NCBI GenBank assembly: GCA_013314775.1
Contig: JABUFB010000012.1
Span: 124,001-188,000, forward strand
Direction of reading: 5' to 3'
From: Armatimonadota bacterium
GTDB taxonomy: Bacteria; Armatimonadota; Zipacnadia; Zipacnadales; JABUFB01
DNA: 64,000 nt
The translations under genes and the position numbers were made by a program. Shown here in pieces: positions 52,233 through 60,818 of this stretch. The notes below the pieces were generated by a model, which did not search any database, was not told where the DNA came from, and saw only the letters and a list, made by a program, of their open reading frames with translations. Numbering within the stretch: position 1 is the first letter of the stretch; the number at the start of each line of letters is the position of its first letter.

Positions 52233-52997
52233 ATGTTTTTCCCCCTGTCGAAGATCCTGGGAGGGCTCTGCTTGCCCTTCACTCAGGTCTTGCTGCTTCT
52301 GGCGGCCTTCGCGTTCCTCGTGAGGCGCCGTCCCCGCGCGGCGTGGGTCTGCTTCTGGACCGCTCTTCTCGGCATGTACGCCCTGAGCACTCGCCCGGTT
52401 GCCGACCTGATCACCCGCCCGCTTGAAGAGCAGTTTCCGCGGACTGCTCTGCCTGCCTGCGTCGACGCCATCGTGGTCTTGGGCGGAGCGACAGATCTCG
52501 CCACATCGCTCCCGGAGCGCCTCGAGTTCGGTTCCGCCGCGGACCGCTTCATCGAAGGAGTCATCCTCGCGAAGAAGTACCCGGACGCCGCACTGGTCTT
52601 CTCCGGCGGTACGTCGAGCCTGTTTGACTCCTCGCGCCTGGAAGCACCCTGGCTTGCAGAGTACGCGGAGAAGTTGGGGGTCCCGCGGGCGCAGATCCGG
52701 GCAGAGCGGCGGTCGCGCAATACCCGCGAGAACGCCGTGGAGACCGCCACCATCCTGCGCGCCGAAGGCCGGACTTCCGTGCTGCTCGTGACGTCGGCAT
52801 TCCACATGCCCCGGTCCATGGGATGCTTCCACCAAGTCGGGGTGTATCCCGTCCCGTACCCGGTGGATTTTCGCACCCAGAGTGCCCCGTACGATCTGAT
52901 GTCCCTGATGCCGAACATCAACAACCTGGCGGATGCGAGCCACTCCATTCGCGAATACTGGGGGCTCCTGATCTACAGCCTGAAGGGGTATCTCTAA
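52233..52997 (+). CDS. YdcF/ElyC-like (DUF218) membrane protein
   Basis: The 254-residue protein has two N-terminal membrane helices (LPFTQVLLLLAAFAFL, WVCFWTALLGMYAL). A DUF218 domain follows: DAIVVLGGATD, ALVFSGGTSSL, RRSRNTRENAVETATILRAEG and VLLVTSAFHMPRSMGCF. E. coli ElyC and SanA are relatives linked to envelope precursor metabolism. It follows purM by 30 nt and may be co-transcribed. The exact activity is unknown. Confidence 0.9.
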   Translation: MFFPLSKILGGLCLPFTQVLLLLAAFAFLVRRRPRAAWVCFWTALLGMYALSTRPVADLITRPLEEQFPRTALPACVDAIVVLGGATDLATSLPERLEFGSAADRFIEGVILAKKYPDAALVFSGGTSSLFDSSRLEAPWLAEYAEKLGVPRAQIRAERRSRNTRENAVETATILRAEGRTSVLLVTSAFHMPRSMGCFHQVGVYPVPYPVDFRTQSAPYDLMSLMPNINNLADASHSIREYWGLLIYSLKGYL

Positions 52998-53010
52998 TAC
53001 GCGCGCAGTG

Positions 53011-53793
53011 CTAGGCGTACAGCCGGTGGATTGTGTCTTTGCAGGCGACAAAGCAGTCCATCGTCTCTTCGCGCACCGGGAACTCTACTGTGAAAGGCCC
53101 GGAATAGCCCAGGTCGCGACACAGGGTCAGAACGGGCTCCCATGGCAGCGTTCCCTGCCCAAAGGCGAGATGGTCGTCGTCCACGCCTCGGTTGTCGGCC
53201 AGGTGGGTGTTGGTAAGCCACGGCGACAACTCCCGCAGCATCTCTTCGGTGTTCCCGTTCATGTGGGAATGCCCGAAATCCAGCAGGAAGCGGAGACACG
53301 GGCTCTGCAGATGCCCGAAGAGCTCGAGGAACTCGGTGGGTGTGCTGAACAGCTCGCGGCTGTCGTGGTAAGTGTAGGCGTAATGGTTTTCGAGGCAGAT
53401 CACCACGCCTGCAGCCTCGTATGCTGGTAGGGCGGCCTGCAAGACTTGCCGGGTGACAGCCAGTCCGGTGGCCTGATCGACGTGGCTGCCTCCGTGCAGC
53501 ACAACCTGGCCGAACCCACCGATCCTGCAGATGCGCAGCCATTCGGCCAGCATCTCGCCTCCTGCATCCGGACCTGACCGGGCGAGGTCGCCCCAGACGT
53601 GAACGGAGAGCGCAAGGCCCATATCCGCCGCCAAGACGCTCAGCATGGACAGGCACGCCTCGTCCAATGCCGGATGGGGCCAGGAGAACTCCACGCCTTG
53701 CAGTCCGAACTCATTGCAGGCGCGGTCCAGCGCCTCCTCGGGCGTGTCCCAGTCGTAATGCAGGCAACTGATGAGAATGTCGGGTCCCGGCAA
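53011..53793 (-). CDS. Xylose-isomerase-like TIM-barrel protein
   Basis: The 260-residue protein starts DILISCLHYDWDTPEEALDRA and has the AP-endonuclease-2 barrel: GLQGVEFSWPH, GQVVLHGGSHV, VVICLENHYAYTYH (metal Glu), LRFLLDFGHSHMNG (Asp and His) and a closing FTVEFP (Glu). Relatives isomerise or epimerise sugars. The start TTG 53793 has GGAGG 8 nt upstream; the GTG at 53802 would sit directly on that site. It is convergent with the YdcF-like gene and divergent from the HAD gene. Confidence 0.83.
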   Translation of the reverse strand: MPGPDILISCLHYDWDTPEEALDRACNEFGLQGVEFSWPHPALDEACLSMLSVLAADMGLALSVHVWGDLARSGPDAGGEMLAEWLRICRIGGFGQVVLHGGSHVDQATGLAVTRQVLQAALPAYEAAGVVICLENHYAYTYHDSRELFSTPTEFLELFGHLQSPCLRFLLDFGHSHMNGNTEEMLRELSPWLTNTHLADNRGVDDDHLAFGQGTLPWEPVLTLCRDLGYSGPFTVEFPVREETMDCFVACKDTIHRLYA

Positions 53794-53870
53794 GACAACC
53801 ACCTCCGGCCCACCTGTTCTCGGCCGGGGCTGGAAATCCCTTCACCGGCACGGCCGGCAGAGGAGTGGCG

Positions 53871-54548
53871 ATGGGGAAGACAACCTGGGCGATGATCTTT
53901 GACGTCGACGGCGTGGTCGCGGACACAGAGGCTCTCAATGCCCGCGCCAGCGTCCTGATGTTCAAGGAGCTGTACGGCGTCACAGTGCAAGCGGAGGACT
54001 TCCGGGCCTTCGTGGGCACAGGCGATGAGCGATACGTGGAGGGGGTGGCCGAGAAGTACGGGGTCAGCATAGACACCGTTGCGGCTGTTGAGCGACGGAA
54101 AGACAACTTCTTCAGGCTCCTGCGCGATGCTCCCCTGCCCGCGATGGCTGGAGTGCTCGAACTCGTGCAAGCTGGGCGCGAAAGCCCCGAGATACTCCTG
54201 GCAATCGCGACTTCGGGCAACAAAGACAAGCAGTTTCCGGTCATTGAGGGCACCGGGCTGAGACTCGACTGGTTCGACGCCGTGATCACCGGAGACGATG
54301 TCACCCGCAAGAAGCCGGATCCCCAGATATACCTGGTGACCGCGGAACGCCTGGGCATCGCTCCTGCGCGTTGCGTGGTTTTCGAGGACGCTCCGGCGGG
54401 TGTGGAAGCGGCGAAAGCCGCCGGGATGCGGTGCGTGGCGGTGACCAGCTCGGTTGATGCCGACCAGTTGCGCGCCGCGGACCGCGTGGTGACAAGCCTT
54501 GCTGAGGTAAGCATTCCGGCTCTGGCCGAACTCATCGGAGCTCGGTGA
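53871..54548 (+). CDS. HAD-family phosphatase, beta-phosphoglucomutase-like
   Basis: The 225-residue protein has HAD motifs in order: MIFDVDGVVADTEALN (motif I, DVD), LAIATSGNKDKQF (II), TRKKPDPQIYLV (III Lys) and CVVFEDAPAGVEAAKAAGM (IV). A helical cap follows motif I, as in beta-phosphoglucomutase and related sugar phosphatases. It may dephosphorylate or isomerise a sugar phosphate. ATG 53871 has AGGAG five nt upstream and is preferred over the in-frame GTG 53865, which overlaps that site. Confidence 0.9.
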   Translation: MGKTTWAMIFDVDGVVADTEALNARASVLMFKELYGVTVQAEDFRAFVGTGDERYVEGVAEKYGVSIDTVAAVERRKDNFFRLLRDAPLPAMAGVLELVQAGRESPEILLAIATSGNKDKQFPVIEGTGLRLDWFDAVITGDDVTRKKPDPQIYLVTAERLGIAPARCVVFEDAPAGVEAAKAAGMRCVAVTSSVDADQLRAADRVVTSLAEVSIPALAELIGAR

Positions 54549-54611
54549 TGTCGCGCCTTGAAGTCAGGCAGCTATTCCGAAACGGAATTGTGAACGTCTG
54601 CGGCTATTGCG

Positions 54612-54640
54612 TTGACAGAGCCCCCATGAGAGCCTATAAT
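54612..54640 (+). promoter_or_regulatory. Perfect sigma-70 consensus promoter
   Basis: TTGACA (54612-54617) and TATAAT (54635-54640) are both perfect and spaced by exactly 17 bp. Transcription would start near 54647, before the histidine kinase gene. Confidence 0.9.
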
Positions 54641-54674
54641 TGCTACGAGAGACTATAGACAAAAGGGCAGTATT

Positions 54675-55613
54675 GTGCTCGCCTGCCTGACGCACGATGG
54701 AGAGCAGGGGGGAGAAAGTACTGAGCGGCACCCAATGTCTCAGCCAACGGCCCGTAAGCTGACCACAGAGCACCATCACGAATCCCCAGCTGAAACGATC
54801 CGCCGACTGCGCGCCCGAGTCGCGGAGCTTGAACGCCTAACGCAGGCTCTTGAGCGAGAGAGCCGCGAGAAGTCACTGTACCTGGCAAGCTTGAGCCACG
54901 AAATGAAGGCGCCACTCAACGCGATCAATGGTTTCGCGGAACTGCTTGCCGACACCTCGTATGGATCTCTGGACTCGGAACAGCAGCGATTCGTCAGCCG
55001 CATCGCCGAAGCGGGACAGCACCTGCTGGGCCTGATCAACGACGTGATCGACATCGCCCGTATCGATGCCGGGCGGCTGCAAGTCGACGTGCAGCCGGTC
55101 CGCATCAACCGGGCGATCGAGCAGGTCGCCCTGATCAGTCGCGGCCTGGCACGTGAGTATGACGTGTCCCTGCGCTTCGACCCGGACCCTGCCGATCCTC
55201 TGGTCCTTGCGGACGACAGGCGGCTCAAGCAAGTCCTGTTCAACCTCATCTCCAACGCCTCCAAGTACTCCGGGGCGGGGTCCGTCGTCCGAGTGCATTC
55301 GGCGAGTGAGAATGGGCATGTCCGTGTCAGCGTCACCGATCAGGGCGTCGGCATCCGACCAGAGGACCAGAAACGCGTTTTCGAGCCATTTGAGCGTACC
55401 GAGGCCGCCACGCGCATGGCCGACGGAACAGGCCTCGGCCTGCCGTTGAGCAGACGTCTTGTCGAACTCCAGGGCGGCGAGATGGGCGTGATCAGCAAAC
55501 CGGGGGAGGGGAGCACTTTCTGGTTCACGCTCCCAATCGTGCACGAGACCTCTGCGCCTTCGCAAGACGACCTCGAAGGGGCGGAAACGCGCCCGACCCG
55601 GTACGCCGGCTGA
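54675..55613 (+). CDS. Orphan soluble histidine kinase
   Basis: The 312-residue protein has a short N-terminal coiled coil (AETIRRLRARVAELERLTQALER), a HisKA domain with the phospho-accepting SLSHEMKAPLNAINGFAELL, and a HATPase domain with NLISNASKYS (N box), DQGVGI (G1) and GTGLGLPLSRRLVELQGGEM (G2). There is no membrane helix, PAS or other sensor and no adjacent response regulator, so the signal must come from a partner. GTG 54675 has AAGGG upstream; ATG 54735 is the alternative. A perfect consensus promoter precedes it. Confidence 0.92.
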   Translation: MLACLTHDGEQGGESTERHPMSQPTARKLTTEHHHESPAETIRRLRARVAELERLTQALERESREKSLYLASLSHEMKAPLNAINGFAELLADTSYGSLDSEQQRFVSRIAEAGQHLLGLINDVIDIARIDAGRLQVDVQPVRINRAIEQVALISRGLAREYDVSLRFDPDPADPLVLADDRRLKQVLFNLISNASKYSGAGSVVRVHSASENGHVRVSVTDQGVGIRPEDQKRVFEPFERTEAATRMADGTGLGLPLSRRLVELQGGEMGVISKPGEGSTFWFTLPIVHETSAPSQDDLEGAETRPTRYAG

Positions 55614-55632
55614 GCGCATCCGATGGGAATCA

Positions 55633-55663
55633 CGAGCCCGGGCGTCGATTGCGCCCGGGCTCG
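55633..55663. terminator. Bidirectional intrinsic-type terminator hairpin
   Basis: A perfect 12-bp stem (CGAGCCCGGGCG and CGCCCGGGCTCG, 7-nt loop) separates the convergent kinase and isomerase-like genes. The following CTTGCTTGT is only mildly T-rich. Confidence 0.75.
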
Positions 55664-55684
55664 CTTGCTTGTGGAAGATGATCG

Positions 55685-56473
55685 TCAGGCGGGACTGTCG
55701 ATGATGCACTGAAGGTGCCGGGCGGTGTCGAAGACGAACTGCTCGGGATACTGGCGATAGACGGCCAGTTCAGCGGTAAGATACCCATCGTAACCCACGC
55801 CGCGAAGGGCATTGACTACCCGCGGGTAGTCCACGCTGCCCGTTAGCAGAGCCACGAACTGCCGGGTGTTCACATCGAAGTCCTTCACGTGTACCCGTAC
55901 GATGCGCTCGCCGAGGATGTCGATCCACTGGTGCGGGTACCCATAGAGCAGAATGTTGCCCACGTCGAAGTACGCCTTGATCAGCTCGTGGCCGAAATCG
56001 TCGATGTAATCGCGGAACTCCAGCGGGCTCAGCAGGAACTTGTTCCAGACGTTCTCCAGGGCCATTGTGATGCCAAGCTCTTCCGCAGTTGGCAGGGCCT
56101 CATAGAGGCTCTTGCGGCTCAGCTCATAGGCTGCGGCGTAGGACACGTCATCGTTCACCACGGCTGGGACCACGAGAACCACGTCGGCGCCCGCCCACTT
56201 GGCCACGCGCAACGCGTCCTTGACCCCCTCGACCCCCTTCTCCCGCACTTCCTCGTCGGTGCTGGACAGCGGGAAACCCCAATGTGTGCTGCACATGACA
56301 CTGTGGATGTGAATCCCCGCGTCGCTGGCGGCCTGAGCAGCCGCCTCGGTCTCCTCCTGCGTTGCGTACTGAGGGATCTCCACACCGTCGTACCCGGCTT
56401 CGGCGCAGAGCCTCATGCGCTCGACGTCGCTTAGCTTGGGCATTACCGAACCGTAGTAGATCGATTTCTTCAC
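55685..56473 (-). CDS. Xylose-isomerase-like TIM-barrel protein
   Basis: The 262-residue protein has KKSIYYGSVMPKLSDVERM, AGYDGVEIPQYAT, ADVVLVVPAVVN, ITMALENVWNKFLLSP (Glu), IKAYFDVGNILLYGYP (Asp), RIVRVHVKDFD (His) and a closing YLTAELAVYR (Glu). These mark a metal-binding barrel closest to hexulose-6-phosphate 3-epimerase/isomerase types (UlaE-like). The start is GTG 56473 with GGAG 8-9 nt upstream. It is divergent from the next gene, which encodes another barrel of the same fold. Confidence 0.87.
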   Translation of the reverse strand: MKKSIYYGSVMPKLSDVERMRLCAEAGYDGVEIPQYATQEETEAAAQAASDAGIHIHSVMCSTHWGFPLSSTDEEVREKGVEGVKDALRVAKWAGADVVLVVPAVVNDDVSYAAAYELSRKSLYEALPTAEELGITMALENVWNKFLLSPLEFRDYIDDFGHELIKAYFDVGNILLYGYPHQWIDILGERIVRVHVKDFDVNTRQFVALLTGSVDYPRVVNALRGVGYDGYLTAELAVYRQYPEQFVFDTARHLQCIIDSPA

Positions 56474-56583
56474 AGCTCAGTCTCCCTCTCTCGATTGGCC
56501 AGAGGTGTACGGCCTCACCGGGAGGTTTCCACGGGGCCCGAGCATAACCTTCCACCATTCGCACAAAGGGGAGATGCTTTTCG

Positions 56584-57432
56584 ATGATGAGGCTCTGCGG
56601 GCACACCATGGGGACGCCCGGATATGATGTCTACGAATCCGCCGATCTCTTCGCGGAACTCGGTTTGAATGCCATGGAGATCCGCTGCGCCGTCGACGGT
56701 CATCTCTGCCTGGAAGCGGTTGGGGAAGCAGACGCCCGCGCGGTGGCCGATTATGCGCGAGGAAAGGGCATCGGCATCGCCTGCCTGACCCCATATTACA
56801 GAGACTTCGGCACCGATGAATCCTCCATACAGACCTTGGCCGGGTTGGAGATTGCGGCGCGCGCAGCATCGTGGATGGACTGCGGCCTCGTGCGGGCGAT
56901 GGCGGGAGTCTGGCCGGTGGAGGGCCGCGAGCGCAGTGACATCCTGGCGCGCACCGTCGACGGGCTGCGCTGGGCCGGTGATGTTGCCGCTGAGCACGGG
57001 GTTCGCCTTGCCGTCGAAAACCACATTGGCACGCTGGCGATGTCCGCCGAGGAAACCGCAGAGTTCATCGCCCGGGTCAATCACCCGATGGTAGGAGTAC
57101 TGCTGGACTTCTACTGGAACGTGGTGGCAGGGGACGAGTCGCCGCGCGAAGTCATCGACCTGCTCGGCGGCAGCATACTGCACTGCCACGTGAAGAACCT
57201 GGTGTGGGTGGAAGGGAGACACACCACGGTTCTGCTCGAGGATGGGATCATCGACTGGACGGAAGTACTCCGGGAACTGCATCGTTCCGGCTTCCAGGGA
57301 TACCTAAGCGATGAATACGAGAAGTACTGGAAGCCCGAGTTCCCGGGGCCTGAAGTGGGCATGAGGGCGAACGCGGAGTATCTGCGGCGGTGCGCGGAGA
57401 AAGCCGGGGTGCCCCTGACTCAGGGGGACTGA
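56584..57432 (+). CDS. Xylose-isomerase-like TIM-barrel protein
   Basis: The 282-residue protein starts ATGATG and has LFAELGLNAMEIRCAVDG, GIGIACLTPYYRDFG, GVRLAVENHIG (Glu), MVGVLLDFYWNVVAG (Asp), ILHCHVKNLVW (His) and GYLSDEYEKYW (Glu). The metal ligands of the sugar isomerase/epimerase barrel are in place. It overlaps the convergent YqgF-like gene by 13 nt. With the gene at 55685 and the one at 53011, it makes three such barrels in 4.5 kb. Confidence 0.87.
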   Translation: MMRLCGHTMGTPGYDVYESADLFAELGLNAMEIRCAVDGHLCLEAVGEADARAVADYARGKGIGIACLTPYYRDFGTDESSIQTLAGLEIAARAASWMDCGLVRAMAGVWPVEGRERSDILARTVDGLRWAGDVAAEHGVRLAVENHIGTLAMSAEETAEFIARVNHPMVGVLLDFYWNVVAGDESPREVIDLLGGSILHCHVKNLVWVEGRHTTVLLEDGIIDWTEVLRELHRSGFQGYLSDEYEKYWKPEFPGPEVGMRANAEYLRRCAEKAGVPLTQGD

Positions 57433-57854
57433 TCCGCTGTGATGCCCTCCGGGTGGGAACGTAACCAGTCCAGCGCGATGGCCAGGGCCGCGTAGTCATC
57501 CACCGGCCGCGGAGGGACCCGCATTCCCGTCGGGATCAGGCGAGCAAACCCCCGTGGGGGGTGATCGCGAAAATACAGCGCCCGGGCGCCAAGAGTGGTG
57601 CCGCGTTCCGCGACAACCTGAACGGGAATGCCCACGGTTGGAAGCATTTCCAGCACGAGCCCCCGGCCCGTGCTGTCGCCCACGAGAATCAGCGACGGGG
57701 AATGCCTGGCGATGAGATCGGCGACATCAGCGGCCAAGCGCACGTTGGGCGAAATGCTCAGGTCGAGACAGGAGCCGTCGAGGGCGACGACCGCCAGGCC
57801 GCATTTGGCTTTGCCCGGGTCAATCGCGAGGAGGCAATGCGGCCGGACGGTCAC
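57420..57854 (-). CDS. YqgF/RuvX-like RNase H-fold nuclease
   Basis: The 144-residue protein has CLLAIDPGKAKCGLAVV, the first-strand Asp loop of the YqgF/RuvC-like fold, SLILVGDSTG, and a C-terminal RPVDDYAALAIAL, whose aspartates complete the acidic site. YqgF (RuvX) proteins trim pre-16S rRNA or act on branched DNA. This version is diverged from classical RuvX. Its GTG overlaps the stop of the DUF3084 gene (GTGA), showing tight coupling. Confidence 0.82.
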   Translation of the reverse strand: MTVRPHCLLAIDPGKAKCGLAVVALDGSCLDLSISPNVRLAADVADLIARHSPSLILVGDSTGRGLVLEMLPTVGIPVQVVAERGTTLGARALYFRDHPPRGFARLIPTGMRVPPRPVDDYAALAIALDWLRSHPEGITADQSP

Positions 57855-59347
57855 TGGCCGCTCACCTTTGCCACATCCAGGCGTACCAGCATGGGGTCAT
57901 CTGTGCGCTGCGCGACGCGGGCTTCAGTCTCAACAACGACGTCCACTCGGGTTGGCGCCCCGATCTCGAGTATCTCATCGAGGGCATCCAGCAGCTCCTC
58001 CGCCGGAATCTCAAGATAGTGACCAGTCTGCGGGATTGGGAGCATGCCCCGGTCAGCCGCGATATTACGCACCTGCCGCGCCGTCTGCCACAGCCTGCGG
58101 AACACATAGCCGCGGGAGAGGCTGCCGTCGATGACGGTGGAGAACACAGTCTCACCGGGCCGGAAAATCACCTTGTTGGGCGCGGTCCACAACTCGACCG
58201 TCATCGGCTCCGCTTGCCGGTCAAAGGCGCCGTCCCAAGCTTTGACGATTACCACGTAAGCGGGCTCGTCTGCCTGGGAGATGCGGTTGACCACTTCCTG
58301 CACAATGTCTGCTTCGGTGGGATGAGCTCGGCCGGGAGGCAGGGGAAACACCACCTCGACCGACCTGCCCGTAGGCCCGGGCGCAATGCCGTGGCTTGCC
58401 GCCGCCTGGCTGGCATAGCTGATCAGTTCGCGGATGATCGCCTCAAGCTGTTCGGGAGCCCAATGGCTTTCTACGATGCCCCGCACGAGCTCCGCTCCGG
58501 GCTCATAGGCGACCTGCTGGTCCATAATCGCTTCCCGCTCGCGGCGATAGCGTTCCACCGTCTCACGGGCCTCGGCCAGTTGCACGTCCAGTTCGCCCAA
58601 GTGCTCCTCGGCGAGCTCAATTTCCCTTCGCAGTCCCTGTATCTTGTGAACCTCCGCTTGGCTGCTCATGAGTTCCTTGGACACACTGTCCAGTTCCTTT
58701 GAGACCGTTTCGAGTTCCCCTTTGGTCTGATCCAGGTCGGCACGCACCGACGAAAGATCGCCCTGTGTGGTGGTGAGTCGCTCGCGCGCGTCTGCCAGGG
58801 CCTCGCGGGCGATTCTGAGTGATGCGCGGGCTGCCTCGAGATTTCTCTTGGTGCCCGACAGGTTCTTCCGGGTAGCCTGCAGCCCTTGTCGCGCGGCGTG
58901 AAGAGAATCACGGGTCCGGCTCAGGGCCGCCTGGCTCGCCCCCAGTGCGCCCCGTGTGGTGGAAAGCTGCGCTGCTGCCTCATCGCGTTTCGCGGTCGCA
59001 TCTTCCGCCTCCAGGCGGGCATCGCGCGCATCCTTCTCGGCACGCTCGATCTTCGCGCTGAGATTGGCATTACGAACCTTCAGGGTCTCAGCCTGCTCAC
59101 GAAGCTGGCGGATACGCAAGAGCGCGTCGCGGGCATCCTGGCTCACGGACATGGCGAACCCGAGGCCGGCAAGAGGCAGGGCAGCACCCACTGCCACCGC
59201 AACGAGGCGCGCGGTCATCCTGGGCCGCAGGCCAAACAAGGACTGGCGGTTGCGGCCCAAGCGGTAACCGATGACGTCACCCGCCCAGGCAATGAGGGCG
59301 CCCACGAGGGGCAGCACGATGAGGGCGATCAGCAGATTCGGCGACAT
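57851..59347 (-). CDS. DUF3084-family membrane coiled-coil protein
   Basis: The 498-residue protein has a membrane helix (LLIALIVLPLVGALIAWAG) and a Gly/Arg loop (GYRLGRNRQSLFGLRPRMTARL) with a second helix. A long coiled coil follows (about 75-285, for example EKDARDARLEAEDATAKRDEAA), then a conserved C-terminal domain with AYVVIVKAWDGAFDRQAEP and GLPIPQTG-like MLPIPQTGHYLEIPA. This is the DUF3084 layout, known mainly from cyanobacteria and a few related phyla; its role is unknown. ATG 59347 begins the first helix. It is coupled to the YqgF-like gene. Confidence 0.87.
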   Translation of the reverse strand: MSPNLLIALIVLPLVGALIAWAGDVIGYRLGRNRQSLFGLRPRMTARLVAVAVGAALPLAGLGFAMSVSQDARDALLRIRQLREQAETLKVRNANLSAKIERAEKDARDARLEAEDATAKRDEAAAQLSTTRGALGASQAALSRTRDSLHAARQGLQATRKNLSGTKRNLEAARASLRIAREALADARERLTTTQGDLSSVRADLDQTKGELETVSKELDSVSKELMSSQAEVHKIQGLRREIELAEEHLGELDVQLAEARETVERYRREREAIMDQQVAYEPGAELVRGIVESHWAPEQLEAIIRELISYASQAAASHGIAPGPTGRSVEVVFPLPPGRAHPTEADIVQEVVNRISQADEPAYVVIVKAWDGAFDRQAEPMTVELWTAPNKVIFRPGETVFSTVIDGSLSRGYVFRRLWQTARQVRNIAADRGMLPIPQTGHYLEIPAEELLDALDEILEIGAPTRVDVVVETEARVAQRTDDPMLVRLDVAKVSGQ

Positions 59348-59491
59348 TTGGGCAGTTCCGCCCGGGACTGCAGAGTCCCGCACTTGACACCGGTGCGGCC
59401 AGTATAGACGGCAGGATACGCGGAAAACCAGTCCACGGCAAGGGCAACGGCAGGCAGGGAGGTGTGTCCCCCGAGAACAGGCGAGTCGTCT

Positions 59492-59583
59492 CAGCCGAGG
59501 TCTGTTCGCTTTCCTCGGCTGTATCCCGCAACGAACGGGGTCGCTGCCGCGGCCTCACCGCTCGCGAAGCGGGCTGTGAGGCC
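59492..59583 (-). terminator. Two strong hairpins downstream of the lpt permease gene
   Basis: The 331-bp gap 59348-59678 holds two perfect stems: CAGCCGAGG with CCTCGGCTG (59492-59521, 12-nt loop) and GGCCTCAC with GTGAGGCC (59551-59583), the second with an inner CGCT-CGCGA-AGCG stem. They may terminate the lpt operon or attenuate read-through into the DUF3084 gene. Nothing else is seen in the gap. Confidence 0.6.
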
Positions 59584-59678
59584 GGAGTCCCTCCCGGGAG
59601 CTCCAGATGCTCTCGGGCGCGCGATCAGACGACGTGCAAATACCCAAGAGACTGAAATGCACCCGCTAGAGGGCCCGG

Positions 59679-60818
59679 CTACCGTGATGCGTCGTACATG
59701 AGCCCCAAGCCCACCGACAAGACAACGGCATTGGGCAGCCACGCAGCGATTAGTGGCGACAATGCCCCCTGCTCGCCGAAAGCTCGAAGCACGTTGAACA
59801 CAATATAGTACACGAAAACAATCGCCAGCGAGATGCCGAAGCCCACGCCGGTGCTGGTGCGTTGCGGCCTCATGCCCAGTGGGAACCCGAGGATCGCGAA
59901 GCATATCGCGGCCCATGGCACCGCAAAGCGCAGGTGCAGGTGCTGAATGAATGTCAGTCGCAGGTTGCGATTGCCGGGAGGCGCGCTCTCGGGGTCCTCG
60001 AGGCGCTTGATCTCGGCCTGCAACTGGGCCAGCGTGTATTCCTCGGGCTTTCGCTTGCCGCCGGAGCGGATCTCCTCCGGGGACTTGCCTATGGGCGCCC
60101 GCGCGGTCTCGCTCACGACTTCCGCGTAACCCTTGTCTGTCATCCACCGGTGCTGGGCGTTGCGCATGACCCACTGCTTCCCGTCCCAATGCGCCGACTC
60201 CGCGAAATACAGGTCCGGCGCACGCTTGCCCTTGAATTCGATGATGGTGACGTTGGACATCCGGCCCTCGCGGACGCTGAGGCGGTCGGCATAAACGAGA
60301 AGCTTTGCCTCGCCGCGGTCGGGTATCCGCAGCACCATGGGCTCGTCGACATCTCGGGTTGTGAGCACGTACTCACGCAGCAGGGCTGACGCCTTCGCGC
60401 TGGAGACCGGACCTATGGCCTCGTTGAACAGGAATGCCAGGACCGTGATGCACATTCCGGCGAAGACAACGGGGGTGGCAAGACGCCAGATGCTGATCCC
60501 GCCCGCTCGCATAGCAACGATCTCGCCGTGGCTTGAAAGCTCGCCCGAACCCATCAGCGCGGCAAAAACGGTGCCCATGGGCAGCGTCAGTGCGATGATC
60601 GAGGGGATTCGCAGGAGGAAGACCTGGAGGACGAGAGCGAGCGGGAACCCGTCGCGCACCACGAGTCGCGCGGCATCGAATACGGGGCCGACGCCCAGCA
60701 GGATAGCCACGAAAGCGGCCACCCCCACCAGGAAGGGGCCCGCGAACTGTGTTCCTATATAGCGGTCGATGATCTTCATGAGTTGCAGCCTGGGTGCGCC
60801 GGATACCACGGCGCTCAC
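59679..60818 (-). CDS. LptF/LptG-family lipopolysaccharide transport permease
   Basis: The 379-residue protein matches YjgP/YjgQ permeases: IDRYIGTQFAGPFLVGVAAFVAIL, RIPSIIALTLPMGTVFAALMGSGELSSHGEIVAMRAGGISIWRL, a central periplasmic domain of about 150 residues, and C-terminal helices with FAVPWAAICFAILGFPLGMRPQRTS. It extracts lipopolysaccharide with LptB. GTG 60818 overlaps the lptB stop (GTGA), so it is preferred over ATG 60779. Only one such permease is present here; E. coli has two (LptF and LptG). Confidence 0.92.
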   Translation of the reverse strand: MSAVVSGAPRLQLMKIIDRYIGTQFAGPFLVGVAAFVAILLGVGPVFDAARLVVRDGFPLALVLQVFLLRIPSIIALTLPMGTVFAALMGSGELSSHGEIVAMRAGGISIWRLATPVVFAGMCITVLAFLFNEAIGPVSSAKASALLREYVLTTRDVDEPMVLRIPDRGEAKLLVYADRLSVREGRMSNVTIIEFKGKRAPDLYFAESAHWDGKQWVMRNAQHRWMTDKGYAEVVSETARAPIGKSPEEIRSGGKRKPEEYTLAQLQAEIKRLEDPESAPPGNRNLRLTFIQHLHLRFAVPWAAICFAILGFPLGMRPQRTSTGVGFGISLAIVFVYYIVFNVLRAFGEQGALSPLIAAWLPNAVVLSVGLGLMYDASR

